This document shows, piece by piece, positions 12,918 through 23,102 of a DNA stretch of 64,000 nucleotides. This stretch comes from Pseudoalteromonas xiamenensis. GTDB taxonomy: Bacteria; Pseudomonadota; Gammaproteobacteria; Enterobacterales; Alteromonadaceae. Within the stretch, counting starts at the first letter, position 1. Every line of letters starts with the position of its first letter. Both the position numbers and the translations under genes were made by a program. Under the pieces are notes generated by a model, which saw nothing but the letters and a program-made list of their open reading frames with translations, searched no databases and had not been told where the DNA came from. Where the stretch lies: assembly GCF_030994125.1 (NCBI RefSeq), contig NZ_CP099917.1, positions 806,001 through 870,000 of the forward strand. The letters run 5' to 3'.

Positions 12918-13415
12918 ATGCCGGTAAGGCTTTCTAAGCAAATCAGCCTAGCGCTTCTTGCGCTAGGCCTTTGCGCGCTTAGTGGATGTGGTTTTCACTT
13001 GAAAAAAGCATCTTACATTCCAGAAGATTTACGCCAAATGGTGTTAATTGGAGAAGATCCCAAATCAGCATTATTGGAACAGTTACAGGCGGATCTAAGT
13101 CGTTCACAAGTGCAACTAAATGCCAAATCATCTGCACAAAGCGCAGAGGTCGTGTTGTTGAAAGATAGATTAGAGCGCCAGACGCTGAGTCTATTCAAAA
13201 ATGGACAAGTTGCGCAGTATGAACTTGCTTATAGCGTGGCATATCGAGTAACCCGACCAGGTCAAAAACCAACGGAGCACAGCTTTGAGTTGTATCGCAA
13301 TTACCAAGACGATCCGGACAATGCCCTTGCGAAATCGAAAGAGCTGGATCTGCTATTAAGTGAACTTCGCAAGCAAGCAAGTCAACGAATTATCCGACAA
13401 CTGTCCCAGTTATAA
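12918..13415 (+). CDS. lptE: LPS-assembly lipoprotein LptE
   Basis: I start at 12918 (MPVRLSKQIS), not at the longer frame that reads back into leuS. The 165-residue product has a lipoprotein signal with lipobox LSGC, so Cys is about residue 22. LptE plugs the LptD beta-barrel and helps deliver lipopolysaccharide to the outer-membrane surface. Short, divergent sequence is usual for this family; position right after leuS is its main support, together with GFHLKK after the lipobox. Its stop overlaps the holA start by one base (TAATG). Confidence 0.93.
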   Translation: MPVRLSKQISLALLALGLCALSGCGFHLKKASYIPEDLRQMVLIGEDPKSALLEQLQADLSRSQVQLNAKSSAQSAEVVLLKDRLERQTLSLFKNGQVAQYELAYSVAYRVTRPGQKPTEHSFELYRNYQDDPDNALAKSKELDLLLSELRKQASQRIIRQLSQL

Positions 13416-14458
13416 TGCGATTTTACGCGAATCAATTAGCCCAAGCGCTAAATAAGGACCTTCAGCCATTTTACATGGTGTTTGGTGAAGAACCGTACCA
13501 AGAACAACAATGTGTTGATGCGATACGAGTTCGTGCTCGACAACTCGGCTTTGATGAAATCATCAAATTTACCAATTTACCTGGTTTTGATTGGCAAACT
13601 GTCGTCGCACAATATCAAAGTATGTCCCTCTTCAGTGCCCGCACACTCATTGAACTCGATTTAGCTCAAACTAAACCAAGCACAAGCGGTGCGGCAATTT
13701 TAAAGTCTTTTGCAGAATCACCAAATCCAGACATGATTATTGTGCTTAAGAACTTAAGCGCAGGTCAAGACGTACAGCGCACCAGTTGGTTTAAGGCTCT
13801 CGATAAACTGGGTGCGTTCGTACCCTGCTATCCGTTGACAGGAGCCCACTTAAAACGCTGGCTAGATGAGCAATGCCACAAGTTAAAGTTGAACATGACT
13901 GGTTTGGCCAAAAGTGCCCTACTGGAGTCAACTGAAGGCAACTTACTGGCGTGCCACCAAGAACTTGAAAAACTCTCTTTACTGTTTGGCGAAGCCAATA
14001 TTGACGATCACACTTTGCAACAAGGGTTGTTAAACCAAGCGAAATTCAACATCTTCGATTTGGGAACTGCGCTATTGCATGGTAACAGTCCGCAAATTTG
14101 TAAAGTGATGGAAAAACTCATGTCGGATAATATTGAACCGATGAGTATTGTGTGGGCGTTGCAAAAAGAAGCTCAATTACTGTTAGCGTTGTATAAAGGC
14201 CAACAAAATGGGATCCCATGGGCCACATTATGCAAATCCCATAATGTTTGGAAAAATCAAGAAACGTCTGTTCAACAAGCCTTATCAAGACTTAACGTGA
14301 GCGTGGTGCAACAAATTCAGTTGAATTTAGCTCGCTTTGATGATGCCTTTAAACATCAACTGGTAGCCGCACCGTACCAAGCACTGCTCCACATTTCGCT
14401 GCAGTTCGCCCGTCCTATCCCATTTGACCTCCCAATATCCGTGGAGGAAAATGTGTGA
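13415..14458 (+). CDS. holA: DNA polymerase III delta subunit
   Basis: 347 residues, the expected length. Delta is the wrench of the clamp loader: it opens the beta sliding clamp. The N-terminal AAA+-like domains begin with LAQALNKDLQPFYMVFGEEPYQ, typical of HolA, and there is no functional P-loop, as known for delta. The middle shows LKRWLDEQCHKLKL and ESTEGNLLACHQELEKL, well conserved in the family. The start ATG overlaps the lptE stop by one base, and the end overlaps the nadD GTG start by four bases, so the run is translationally coupled. Confidence 0.96.
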   Translation: MRFYANQLAQALNKDLQPFYMVFGEEPYQEQQCVDAIRVRARQLGFDEIIKFTNLPGFDWQTVVAQYQSMSLFSARTLIELDLAQTKPSTSGAAILKSFAESPNPDMIIVLKNLSAGQDVQRTSWFKALDKLGAFVPCYPLTGAHLKRWLDEQCHKLKLNMTGLAKSALLESTEGNLLACHQELEKLSLLFGEANIDDHTLQQGLLNQAKFNIFDLGTALLHGNSPQICKVMEKLMSDNIEPMSIVWALQKEAQLLLALYKGQQNGIPWATLCKSHNVWKNQETSVQQALSRLNVSVVQQIQLNLARFDDAFKHQLVAAPYQALLHISLQFARPIPFDLPISVEENV

Positions 14459-15099
14459 TTGTTGTATTTGGGGGAACGTTCGATCCTGTCCACCGTGGCC
14501 ATGAGAACATGGCAAAGCATGCCGTTACTGCGCTGAGTGCTGACGCGCTTTATTTTATGCCATGCGCGCTTCCAGTCCATAAAGCGGCACCGGGCGTCAC
14601 AACTAAACATCGTGTCGAAATGCTAAAATTGGTTTGTCAAAGTAATGCTTCTTTTCACATCGATACGCGAGAACTGGAACGTACAACACCATCTTATTCT
14701 TTGCTGAGTATTGAACAGTGGCGTGACGCCAATCCTGAAGAGCCAATCGCTTTCTTACTTGGGATGGATTCATTTAACAACTTAACAAGCTGGTATCAGT
14801 GGCAAACGCTCGTAACGCTATGCCATATTGTCGTTTATCAACGTCCTGGGGAGTCATTTCTTCCGAATCAAGAACTACAGGACTACGTTTTTCGTTGCCG
14901 AGCCGAATCCACCGAACAACTCACAAAACAAACCAGCGGCCATTGTTATTTTTTAGCAGGCCCTACTGTAGACGTTGCTTCCTCTTCGCTTCGAGTCAGC
15001 CTTGGGCGCGAAGAAGCCAATGATTTATTTTTATCGAAAGAAGTCCTTGCGTACATTAATCAGCACGGACTCTATACTGAAAACCCCAAATCAACGTGA
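14455..15099 (+). CDS. nadD: nicotinate-nucleotide adenylyltransferase
   Basis: 214 residues. It adenylates nicotinate mononucleotide to deamido-NAD in NAD synthesis. The nucleotidyltransferase signature GGTFDPVHRGH at residues 6-16 holds the HxGH element, and the C-terminal SSSLRVSL supplies the ISSTxxR-like motif. The start is GTG at 14455, overlapping the holA stop (GTGA) behind GGAGG. It ends 39 bases before rsfS, as in many gammaproteobacteria. Confidence 0.96.
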   Translation: MIVVFGGTFDPVHRGHENMAKHAVTALSADALYFMPCALPVHKAAPGVTTKHRVEMLKLVCQSNASFHIDTRELERTTPSYSLLSIEQWRDANPEEPIAFLLGMDSFNNLTSWYQWQTLVTLCHIVVYQRPGESFLPNQELQDYVFRCRAESTEQLTKQTSGHCYFLAGPTVDVASSSLRVSLGREEANDLFLSKEVLAYINQHGLYTENPKST

Positions 15100-15138
15100 T
15101 AAACTAACACTTTTAGCGACATACGGAGAATTATTAAC

Positions 15139-15456
15139 TTGAATTCGCAACAACTACTCGACTTCGCGTTTGACAAAGTAGACGATATGAAAGCAAAAAA
15201 TATTGTTACGTTAGACGTTCGCAACAAATCCAGTGTAACGGACTATTTAGTCATTTGTTCTGGCACATCAAAGCGTCATGTTCAATCAATTGCTGACCAC
15301 GTTGCCAAAGAAGCGAGACACGCAGGTGAAGTACCTTTAGGTTATGAAGGCCAAGATCAAGGCGAATGGGTACTTGTGGATTTAGGCAATGTCGTGGTGC
15401 ACGTGATGCAAGATCAAACACGTGGTTTTTATGAATTAGAAAAGCTTTGGGGCTAA
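15139..15456 (+). CDS. rsfS: ribosomal silencing factor RsfS
   Basis: 105 residues. RsfS (YbeB, DUF143) binds ribosomal protein uL14 and blocks subunit joining when nutrients are scarce. The characteristic run is present: [48 protein letters not shown] and a C-terminal YELEKLWG. The start codon is TTG at 15139 with CGGAGAA upstream. It lies four bases before rlmH, which also uses TTG; the rare start may keep both proteins low. Confidence 0.96.
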   Translation: MNSQQLLDFAFDKVDDMKAKNIVTLDVRNKSSVTDYLVICSGTSKRHVQSIADHVAKEARHAGEVPLGYEGQDQGEWVLVDLGNVVVHVMQDQTRGFYELEKLWG

Positions 15457-15460
15457 TCGT

Positions 15461-15931
15461 TTGAAGATCCAACTTATTGCAGTCGGAACAAAAATGCCTT
15501 CTTGGGTCGAAACGGGTTTTACGGAGTATCAACGCCGCTTTCCTAAAGACATGGCGCTGGAGCTTATCGAGATCCCTGCCGGCAAACGGGGCAAAAATGC
15601 TGACATCAAAAGAATTCTGCAACTTGAAGGTGAAAAAACCTTAGCGGCAATCCCAAAAGGTAATCGGATCGTGACGCTTGAAGTGACGGGCAAAGCATGG
15701 GATACGCACGAACTTGCAGGCAACATGCAAAAATGGCAACTTGATGGACGCGATGTTAGCCTTCTTGTTGGCGGTCCTGAGGGTCTTGCGCCTGAATGTA
15801 TTGCTGCATCGGAACAAAAATGGTCACTCTCAAATCTGACCTTGCCCCATCCTTTAGTTCGTATCATCGTCGCAGAAAGCTTGTATCGAGCATGGAGCTT
15901 GAACAACAATCATCCATACCATAGGGAATAA
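15461..15931 (+). CDS. rlmH: 23S rRNA (pseudouridine-1915-N3) methyltransferase
   Basis: 156 residues, the normal length. RlmH is a SPOUT (knotted) methyltransferase acting on pseudouridine 1915 of 23S rRNA in assembled ribosomes. The family is clear from [34 protein letters not shown] (cofactor knot) and the C-terminal [23 protein letters not shown], which is nearly invariant. The start is TTG at 15461. It is followed after ten bases by mrdA. Confidence 0.97.
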   Translation: MKIQLIAVGTKMPSWVETGFTEYQRRFPKDMALELIEIPAGKRGKNADIKRILQLEGEKTLAAIPKGNRIVTLEVTGKAWDTHELAGNMQKWQLDGRDVSLLVGGPEGLAPECIAASEQKWSLSNLTLPHPLVRIIVAESLYRAWSLNNNHPYHRE

Positions 15932-15941
15932 GTAACCATCC

Positions 15942-17813
15942 ATGCTTAATCGTCGCCCCACCATTCGAGATCATTCGGCTGAAGCAAACTTGTTTGCACG
16001 ACGTGCATTTATTAGCTTCATTTTTGTCATGATGCTTGTTGGGGTACTGGCTTACAATGTTTATAACTTGCAGGTTTTACAATACGAAACGTATTCAACA
16101 CGCTCGAATGATAACCGCATTAAAGTCATTCCTGTTGCGCCAAACAGAGGGTTAATATACGACCGAAATGGTGTATTGCTGGCTGAAAACCAACCGGTGT
16201 ACAACCTTGAGGTGATCCCTGAAGATGTGGAAAACCTCGACGCTTCACTCACCGCCGTGAGCCAACTCATTCAAATCTCGGACCAAGAACGAGACGAGTT
16301 TCTAAACGACATCAAGCATAATCGTCGCTTCAAAAGCCAAGTACTAAAGGCACGTCTGAACGAAGAAGAAGTTGCCATTTTTTCCGTTAATCAGCACAAG
16401 TTTCCCGGTTTTAGTGTTGAAGCGCGTTTAACACGTTTTTATCCATATGGTGATACGCTCACCCACGCGGTTGGTTACGTCTCTAAATTGAACAAAAAAG
16501 AGCTTCAGGAACTTGAACTTCAAGATAAAGAACAAAATTACCGCGCGACCCATGACATCGGCAAACTCGGCATAGAAAAATACTACGAGGAAGCGCTTCA
16601 TGGTATGGTGGGTTCACAACGTGTTGAGGTGAACAACCGAGGACGGATCATTCGTACGCTTGAATTAGATCCTCCAACACCAGGCAAAGACCTGATACTG
16701 ACGCTAGACATCGGTTTACAACAAATCGCGCAACACGCTCTTAAAGACCGACGCGGTGCTATTGTCGCAATGGATGCAAAAGATGGCGGTATTCTTGCTA
16801 TGTATTCCAATCCAAGTTATGACCCTAACTTGTTTGTGCATGGTATTAGCAGTAAAGATTATCAAGGCTTATTGAATCCAGACAGACCTTTAATTAATCG
16901 TGCAACCCAAGGCCGATATGCCCCTGCCTCGACGATTAAACCGTTTATGGCAATTTTAGGCTTAGAAGAAAACGTCATCAGCGAATCGACTCAAATGTTT
17001 GATCCTGGTTTTTTCAAAATTCCTAACGTGGATCACCGTTGGCGTGATTGGAAACGCTGGGGCCATGGCAAAGTCGATGTATACAAAGCCATTGAAGAAT
17101 CCTGCGACACTTTTTTTTATGATATTGCTTATCGTTTAGGTATTACCAAAATTAGCGATTTCATGACGCAATTTAGCTTTGGCGATTTAACGGGTATTGA
17201 TATCTACGAAGAGACAACTGCAATTTTGCCAAACACCGACTGGAAACGTGAGCGTTTTAAAGAGAACTGGTGGCCGGGCGACACAATTTCCGTTGGCATT
17301 GGGCAGGGTTATTGGACAGCAACCCCACTGCAAATCGCGAATGCGACAACCATTATGGTGAATAGAGGCGTGCATCATCAACCTCATTTTGTACAAATTG
17401 CACGCCAAGATTCAGAAATCGAACAGCTTTTTACAGAAGAACGCCCACCTATCAAACTCAAAAATGAGAAGCATTGGGACGTTGCTTTAAACGCTATGCA
17501 CAATACGGTTCAGAAAAAATCGGGAACGGCACACAGTGCCTTTGCAGGAACTCATTACGATGCGGCGGGTAAAACCGGTACTGCGCAACTCGTAAGCATT
17601 GCTCAAGGCGAGCGATATGATGCAAAAAAATTACAAGAACGTCTGAGAGATAACGGCTTTTACGTCGGTTTTGCGCCCTTCAACGACCCTCAAATTGTCG
17701 TCACGATTATTGTTGAAAACCTTGGGGGTGGTAGCTACACCGCCGCCCCTATTGCCCGTCAGCTCATGGACTATTATTTCTCCGCAAACCCCATTGAGGG
17801 GACTACGCCATGA
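15942..17813 (+). CDS. mrdA: penicillin-binding protein 2 (elongasome transpeptidase)
   Basis: 623 residues. PBP2 is the class B transpeptidase that cross-links peptidoglycan during lateral growth with RodA. One N-terminal transmembrane helix (about 24-45) anchors a dimerisation domain and the transpeptidase domain. The active serine is Ser330 in ASTIK (the same number as in E. coli PBP2), the second motif is SCD in EESCDTF, and the third is KTGTAQ. The stop overlaps the rodA start by four bases, as expected for the pair. Confidence 0.97.
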   Translation: MLNRRPTIRDHSAEANLFARRAFISFIFVMMLVGVLAYNVYNLQVLQYETYSTRSNDNRIKVIPVAPNRGLIYDRNGVLLAENQPVYNLEVIPEDVENLDASLTAVSQLIQISDQERDEFLNDIKHNRRFKSQVLKARLNEEEVAIFSVNQHKFPGFSVEARLTRFYPYGDTLTHAVGYVSKLNKKELQELELQDKEQNYRATHDIGKLGIEKYYEEALHGMVGSQRVEVNNRGRIIRTLELDPPTPGKDLILTLDIGLQQIAQHALKDRRGAIVAMDAKDGGILAMYSNPSYDPNLFVHGISSKDYQGLLNPDRPLINRATQGRYAPASTIKPFMAILGLEENVISESTQMFDPGFFKIPNVDHRWRDWKRWGHGKVDVYKAIEESCDTFFYDIAYRLGITKISDFMTQFSFGDLTGIDIYEETTAILPNTDWKRERFKENWWPGDTISVGIGQGYWTATPLQIANATTIMVNRGVHHQPHFVQIARQDSEIEQLFTEERPPIKLKNEKHWDVALNAMHNTVQKKSGTAHSAFAGTHYDAAGKTGTAQLVSIAQGERYDAKKLQERLRDNGFYVGFAPFNDPQIVVTIIVENLGGGSYTAAPIARQLMDYYFSANPIEGTTP

Positions 17814-18916
17814 CTGATTTACAAAATAGAATAACGATTTGGCAACGCCTCCATCTTGATTTGCCCCTCTTGCTTGCCCTGCTCACCATGATGATTGGCA
17901 GTATTGCCATTGTTTACAGTGCCAGCGGGCAAGAAGCAGGCATGATGGTGCGTCATTTAACACGCATGGCTGGTGCTTTGACCGCAATGTTCATTCTTGC
18001 TCAAGTCTCTCCTAGTACATTGAAACGAATCGTGATCCCCATGTACCTGATCGGCTTGGGAATGCTGGTCGCCGTTTTGTTTGTAGGTGTAAGTTCTAAG
18101 GGGGCACAGCGTTGGCTTAATCTTGGTATTACACGATTTCAACCGTCTGAAATTATGAAACTGGCCGTTCCAATGATGGTAGCATGGTACATTGGCCGTC
18201 ATCAGTTGCCGCCTAAAATGTGGCAGTTAATTGTCGGTTTCGCGATTGTGCTTGCCCCGACTATTTTAATTAAAGAACAACCCGACTTAGGGACTTCAAT
18301 CCTCATCGCCAGTTCCGGTATATTCGTGTTATTTCTCTCTGGATTGAGTTGGAAACTCATTGGGTCAGCCGTTTTACTGGCGATCCCCGGCGGCTACATT
18401 TTGTGGCACTTTGGGATGCACACCTACCAAAAACAACGTGTACTCACTTTTTTAAACCCTGAAAGCGACCCCTTGGGGACAGGTTACCACATTATCCAGT
18501 CGAAGATTGCGATAGGGAGTGGGGGGATTGAAGGAAAGGGTTGGTTACATGGTACACAATCGCAACTTGAATTTTTACCTGAGCGCCATACTGATTTTAT
18601 TTTTTCCGTTTTGAGTGAAGAGTTTGGTCTTGTAGGCGTTATACTTTTACTTTGCGTATATCTCTTTATCATCGCCCGGGGTTTATACATTGCGGTGAAT
18701 GCACAAGATGCCTTTGGTAAATTATTGGCTGGAGCATTGACTCTCACCTTTTTCGTTTATGTTTTTGTTAATATTGGAATGGTGTCAGGCCTACTCCCCG
18801 TTGTTGGCGTTCCTCTTCCCTTAATTAGTTATGGTGGCACTTCGATGGTGACATTGATGGCTGGATTTGGGATTATTATGTCTATCGCAACAGAAAAGAA
18901 ACTTTTGCTCAAATAA
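17810..18916 (+). CDS. rodA: peptidoglycan glycosyltransferase RodA
   Basis: 368 residues with about ten transmembrane helices. RodA (MrdB) is the SEDS glycosyltransferase that polymerises lipid II in the elongation complex with PBP2. SEDS landmarks include GSIAIVYSASG, KGAQRWLNLGITRFQPSEIMK (split here: RFQPSEIMK is the core), KEQPDLGTS with the catalytic-region Asp, and PVVGVPLPLISYGGTS near the end. Start ATG overlaps mrdA by four bases, and its stop overlaps the rlpA ATG by one. Confidence 0.97.
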   Translation: MTDLQNRITIWQRLHLDLPLLLALLTMMIGSIAIVYSASGQEAGMMVRHLTRMAGALTAMFILAQVSPSTLKRIVIPMYLIGLGMLVAVLFVGVSSKGAQRWLNLGITRFQPSEIMKLAVPMMVAWYIGRHQLPPKMWQLIVGFAIVLAPTILIKEQPDLGTSILIASSGIFVLFLSGLSWKLIGSAVLLAIPGGYILWHFGMHTYQKQRVLTFLNPESDPLGTGYHIIQSKIAIGSGGIEGKGWLHGTQSQLEFLPERHTDFIFSVLSEEFGLVGVILLLCVYLFIIARGLYIAVNAQDAFGKLLAGALTLTFFVYVFVNIGMVSGLLPVVGVPLPLISYGGTSMVTLMAGFGIIMSIATEKKLLLK

Positions 18917-19683
18917 TGAATATGTTACTGCGTCATTTTATCCTTGCTTGTCTAGTTTTAGGCTTTCTAACTGCATGCAGTGCGGGTCGCTATCATATTC
19001 GCCAAGATGCCGCTCCGCTTCGCACGCCTACTCCACTTGAAATACAGGATGCATTGGTTACCAACGAAGCAAAGAGTACCGCTGCTGGCCGACCCTATAC
19101 CGTCCTTGGCAAGAGCTATACACCACTAAAAACAGAAAAAGGCTACCGAGCAGAAGGCATCGCATCGTGGTATGGCCGTAAATTTCACGGCTACTACACC
19201 TCCAATGGTGAAGTGTTCAATATGTTTGCCATGACAGCAGCACACAAAACGCTTCCCCTACCGAGTTTTGTTAAAGTAACCAATTTAGATAATGGCAAGT
19301 CAGCGATTGTTCGAGTGAACGACCGTGGACCTTTTCACGACGACAGAGTTATTGATTTATCCTACGCAGCCGCATACAAATTAGGCTATCTATCAAATGG
19401 TACAGCGCGAGTTAAGATAGAGGCGATTACTCTGGACGAGCCTGTCACTCGATACACCTACGTACAGGTTGCAGCATCATCACAACTAGATAATATAACG
19501 GCATTGGGTGCGAATTTGGCGAAACAGTTTAACCTTGGCACCAATGTGATTGAAGAAAAAGGGCTTTATAAGCTGAGATTGGGCCCTATTGTTTCTGATG
19601 AGGAAGCGCAAAAACTACTTGCAACGCTTCGTGATGGACAATTTAACCAAGCTTTCTTGCTTTACAGTGAAAAGCAACTTTAG
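18916..19683 (+). CDS. rlpA: septal/rare lipoprotein A, SPOR-domain lytic transglycosylase
   Basis: 255 residues. A lipoprotein signal ends at LTAC (Cys about 21). The double-psi beta-barrel domain (about 75-165) carries EGIASWYGRKFHG, the catalytic-region TSNGEVFN and VRVNDRGPFHDDRVIDLS, all hallmarks of RlpA. The C-terminal segment (about 177-255) is a SPOR domain, which binds denuded glycan strands at the septum. RlpA of Pseudomonas is a lytic transglycosylase acting on such strands. Co-translated with rodA (TAATG overlap). Confidence 0.95.
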   Translation: MNMLLRHFILACLVLGFLTACSAGRYHIRQDAAPLRTPTPLEIQDALVTNEAKSTAAGRPYTVLGKSYTPLKTEKGYRAEGIASWYGRKFHGYYTSNGEVFNMFAMTAAHKTLPLPSFVKVTNLDNGKSAIVRVNDRGPFHDDRVIDLSYAAAYKLGYLSNGTARVKIEAITLDEPVTRYTYVQVAASSQLDNITALGANLAKQFNLGTNVIEEKGLYKLRLGPIVSDEEAQKLLATLRDGQFNQAFLLYSEKQL

Positions 19684-19727
19684 AATAAGATGTCTTTTAA
19701 GATTAACAAACAAAAGTTACGAGTGTA

Positions 19728-20891
19728 ATGACCGTGTTGAAACCCACCTTAGTCAAAAAAATCTGCGCCGTAGTGTGCAGTGCCGCTGTTTTTTCAGCGT
19801 CCGCACAGATCCTTCCTCCTCCTCCTGAAGTTAACGCGAAGGGTTATATACTTGTCGACTTTACGACGGGCAAAGTGTTAGCGGATGGCAATGCCGACTC
19901 AAAACTTGCTCCAGCAAGTCTAACAAAAATGATGACAAGCTATGTGATCGGCACGGAAATTCTAGCGGGCAATATTTCACCTACTGACATGGTAACCGTA
20001 AGTAACAAAGCTTGGGCAAAGAACTTCCCTGGCTCCTCTGTTATGTTTATCGAAGTCGGCAAACAAATCAGCGTGGATGAGCTAAATCACGGTGTGATCA
20101 TCCAATCAGGCAATGACGCGTGTGTTGCCTTGGCTGAACATATAGCAGGCACGGAGTCGGCGTTTGCCGATTTAATGAATGCCCATGCTGAAAAACTTGG
20201 CATGACGAACTCACATTTTATCAATAGCCACGGTTTAGATACTAACGAGCATTATACAACACCACGTGATATGGCTACCTTAGGCGCGGCGCTTATTCGT
20301 GATGTACCTGATGAATACTCTATTTATAGTCAAAAATCATTCACGTATAACGGCATTAAGCAATATAACCGCAACTCACTGTTGTGGGATGCGAGTTTAG
20401 ATGTGGATGGGATCAAAACAGGTCACACCTCGGAAGCAGGTTATAGCCTCGTCAGTTCAGCCAAGAAAGATGATATGCGTCTTATTGCGGTTGTTATGGG
20501 CACAGAAAGCGAACGTGCTCGTAAAGACGAAAGTAAAAAGTTGCTTAACTATGGTTTCCGTTTTTATGAAACAATTACGCCGTACAAAGCTGGCGACAGC
20601 TTCGCTAAGCAACGAATCTGGATGGGTGACAAAGAAGAAGTTTCTCTTGGTATTTTACAAGATACACCGATCACCATTCCTCGCGGTCAACGCAAAAATT
20701 TAAAAGCGACGTTTGAGTTAGACAAAACCCTTGAAGCGCCAATTGCTAAAGGCACTAAAGTCGGCACACTATTCCTTCAATTAGAAGGCGAAGAAATTGC
20801 GAATTATCCATTGGTCACTTTAGAAGAGGTGGCAGAAGGTAGTTTCTTTAGCAAGATTTATGACTACTTACGTTTACAGATCATGCAATAA
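19728..20891 (+). CDS. dacA: D-alanyl-D-alanine carboxypeptidase (PBP5/6 type)
   Basis: 387 residues. It trims the terminal D-Ala from peptidoglycan pentapeptides in the periplasm. A signal peptide ends near SASAQ (about 26). Active-site motifs are SLTK at 64-67, SGN at 127-129 and KTG at 230-232. A C-terminal beta domain (about 290-375) precedes an amphipathic membrane-binding helix (FFSKIYDYLRLQIMQ). Last gene before a strong terminator, closing the mrdA-rodA-rlpA-dacA group. Confidence 0.97.
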   Translation: MTVLKPTLVKKICAVVCSAAVFSASAQILPPPPEVNAKGYILVDFTTGKVLADGNADSKLAPASLTKMMTSYVIGTEILAGNISPTDMVTVSNKAWAKNFPGSSVMFIEVGKQISVDELNHGVIIQSGNDACVALAEHIAGTESAFADLMNAHAEKLGMTNSHFINSHGLDTNEHYTTPRDMATLGAALIRDVPDEYSIYSQKSFTYNGIKQYNRNSLLWDASLDVDGIKTGHTSEAGYSLVSSAKKDDMRLIAVVMGTESERARKDESKKLLNYGFRFYETITPYKAGDSFAKQRIWMGDKEEVSLGILQDTPITIPRGQRKNLKATFELDKTLEAPIAKGTKVGTLFLQLEGEEIANYPLVTLEEVAEGSFFSKIYDYLRLQIMQ

Positions 20892-20902
20892 ACCAGTAAA
20901 AG

Positions 20903-20936
20903 AAAAACGCCCCTACTTTTTGGGGCGTTTTTTTTT
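20903..20936 (+). terminator. rho-independent terminator after dacA
   Basis: Stem AAACGCCCC (20905-20913) pairs with GGGGCGTTT (20922-20930) around an 8-base loop and runs into a tract of nine Ts. Textbook form. Confidence 0.92.
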
Positions 20937-21010
20937 GTCTAATAAATGGTAGAATGCCCGCCAATTCCGTCATCCAGCGAATTCATTCGCAAAAGCGTGA
21001 GGACACAGTA

Positions 21011-21289
21011 GTGGCTAATCAAGTTCAAAACACTAAATTCGACGAATACTTAGAGTTTCCATGCTCATTTACGTTCAAAATAATGGGCCTTGCAAACGTA
21101 GAATTGACCGAGCAAGTATTAACCGTCTTGCAACGCATTGCACCTGGCGATTACGCGCCAAAAGTTAAGCCAAGCAGCAAAGGTACATACGAATCGGTCA
21201 CGCTCGTCGCTATTGTGACGAGTAAAGAACATATCGAGCTAATTTATAACGAAATTGGCGCATTGGAAGACGTACGTCACGTATTATAA
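21011..21289 (+). CDS. ybeD: YbeD family protein (DUF493)
   Basis: I start at GTG 21011 ([20 protein letters not shown]), which has GAGGAC upstream; a longer frame from 20954 begins inside the promoter region after the dacA terminator. The 92-residue product matches the YbeD family: [13 protein letters not shown], then [12 protein letters not shown] and a C-terminal LEDVRHVL. The fold is ferredoxin-like, resembling an ACT-type regulatory domain. Its function is unresolved; the constant place just before lipB suggests a link to lipoate metabolism. Confidence 0.92.
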   Translation: MANQVQNTKFDEYLEFPCSFTFKIMGLANVELTEQVLTVLQRIAPGDYAPKVKPSSKGTYESVTLVAIVTSKEHIELIYNEIGALEDVRHVL

Positions 21290-21350
21290 TTACGTGTTCG
21301 ATGTCGCGTAGTGCGATTAACACCCAACGTACCGCAAAGTAGGAAGTGCT

Positions 21351-22004
21351 GTGAAACCCGTTGATGTTTATGTCCGCCATTTAGGTCGACAAAGTTATGA
21401 GCCGATTTGGCAGCGTATGCAAAGCTTCACCGACGTGCGCGATGAGCACGATCCAGACGAGATCTGGCTTGTAGAACATGAACCCGTATTTACGCAGGGG
21501 CAAGCAGGTAAAGACGAACACGTACTGGCTCCCGGTGATATTCCCGTGATAAAAGTAGACCGTGGCGGTCAAGTCACCTATCACGGTCCTGGTCAGCAAA
21601 TGCTGTATGTTCTGTTTAATTTACGCCGCTTAAAAATTGGCGTGAGAGAACTCGTGACGTGGCTTGAAGAATGTATTATTGACCTCCTCAAAGAGTACGA
21701 CATAAAAGCTTATGCTAAACCTGATGCACCAGGCGTCTATGTCAACGACTGTAAAGTAGCCTCTTTGGGACTGCGCGTTCGTCGAGGCTGTTCTTTCCAC
21801 GGTTTAGCGTTAAACGTAAACATGGACCTTGCTCCATTCCTGCGCATAAACCCATGTGGTTATGCAGGAATGCAAATGGTACAAACAAAAGATCTAAACG
21901 GACCGCAGAATGTTGAAGATGCGGGTCACGGTTTAGTGAAACATATGCTTAAGCGTCTCCAAGCGGAGCACGTTTTGCACACAGAAGGGTTTGAGAACGA
22001 ATGA
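21351..22004 (+). CDS. lipB: octanoyltransferase
   Basis: 217 residues. LipB moves octanoyl groups from acyl carrier protein to lipoyl domains, the first step of lipoate synthesis. The catalytic pair is visible: Lys135 in [13 protein letters not shown] and Cys169 in [20 protein letters not shown] (71-82) forms the conserved acyl pocket. Start is GTG at 21351 with AGGAAG upstream. The stop overlaps the lipA ATG by four bases. Confidence 0.97.
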   Translation: MKPVDVYVRHLGRQSYEPIWQRMQSFTDVRDEHDPDEIWLVEHEPVFTQGQAGKDEHVLAPGDIPVIKVDRGGQVTYHGPGQQMLYVLFNLRRLKIGVRELVTWLEECIIDLLKEYDIKAYAKPDAPGVYVNDCKVASLGLRVRRGCSFHGLALNVNMDLAPFLRINPCGYAGMQMVQTKDLNGPQNVEDAGHGLVKHMLKRLQAEHVLHTEGFENE

Positions 22005-22966
22005 AAAATCCAGTAAAAATGGAGCCAGGGGTAAAACTCCGTGATGCGGAAAAAATGGCACTTATCCCAGTCAAAGTATTACCGACTGAACGTGATGAGA
22101 TGTTAAGAAAACCTGAATGGTTAAAAATCCGCTTACCTAAGTCGAGCGAACGTATTGATGGCATCAAGCAAGCCATGCGTAAACACGGCTTGCACTCTGT
22201 GTGTGAAGAGGCTTCTTGCCCGAATTTATCCGAGTGTTTCAATCATGGTACTGCAACGTTCATGATCTTGGGTGCAATTTGTACTCGTCGTTGCCCTTTC
22301 TGTGACGTTGCGCACGGCCGTCCATTAGCACCTGATGCGGCGGAACCAGAAAAGCTTGCTTTAACCATCAAAGACATGAAGTTGAAGTATGTTGTTATCA
22401 CCTCGGTTGATCGCGACGACCTACGAGACGGTGGCGCACAACATTTTGCTGATTGTATTCGCGAAATTCGCAAACACAACCCAGGCATTACCATCGAGAT
22501 ATTAGTACCGGACTTCCGTGGTCGTATGGATCGAGCTCTTGAAATTCTTTCTGCGACTCCTCCAGACGTGTTTAACCACAACTTAGAAACTGCACCGCGT
22601 CTATACAAACTAGCACGACCTGGAGCAGACTATAAATGGTCTCTAGAATTACTACGCCGTTTCAAAGAAGCACATCCTGAAGTCAAAACTAAATCTGGAC
22701 TGATGGTCGGCCTTGGTGAAGAAATGAGTGAAATTGAAGAAGTATTACGCGACTTACGTGAGCACAACGTAGACATGCTCACTGTTGGTCAGTATCTGCA
22801 ACCGTCAAAACACCATTTACCCGTTAAACGCTACGTGCCTCCAGTCGAATTTGATGCATTAAAAGAGTACGCCGACGAAATTGGGTTTGTACATTCTGCT
22901 TGTGGGCCTTTTGTCCGTTCCAGCTATCATGCGGATCAACAAGCGGCTGGGAAAGAAGTTAAATAA
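22001..22966 (+). CDS. lipA: lipoyl synthase
   Basis: 321 residues. LipA inserts two sulfurs into octanoyl chains. It holds two 4Fe-4S clusters: the radical SAM cluster from Cys94, Cys98 and Cys101 (CTRRCPFC), and the auxiliary cluster from Cys68, Cys73 and Cys79 ([12 protein letters not shown]), closed by the C-terminal RSSYHAD serine. Translationally coupled to lipB. This housekeeping radical SAM enzyme is unrelated to the three peptide-modifying radical SAM enzymes near the end of the window. Confidence 0.98.
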   Translation: MKNPVKMEPGVKLRDAEKMALIPVKVLPTERDEMLRKPEWLKIRLPKSSERIDGIKQAMRKHGLHSVCEEASCPNLSECFNHGTATFMILGAICTRRCPFCDVAHGRPLAPDAAEPEKLALTIKDMKLKYVVITSVDRDDLRDGGAQHFADCIREIRKHNPGITIEILVPDFRGRMDRALEILSATPPDVFNHNLETAPRLYKLARPGADYKWSLELLRRFKEAHPEVKTKSGLMVGLGEEMSEIEEVLRDLREHNVDMLTVGQYLQPSKHHLPVKRYVPPVEFDALKEYADEIGFVHSACGPFVRSSYHADQQAAGKEVK

Positions 22967-23102
22967 CATCGATGACTTGCGTTTACTTAAAAGCGCAAGT
23001 CACCTTCTTCCTACTTTATGATTCAACTGTGCTTTTCCTCTTTCAGTGTTTTCGCATTAATTTCATTAAAGTAAGCAGTTTTTTACCGCTTGTTCAGTGT
23101 GT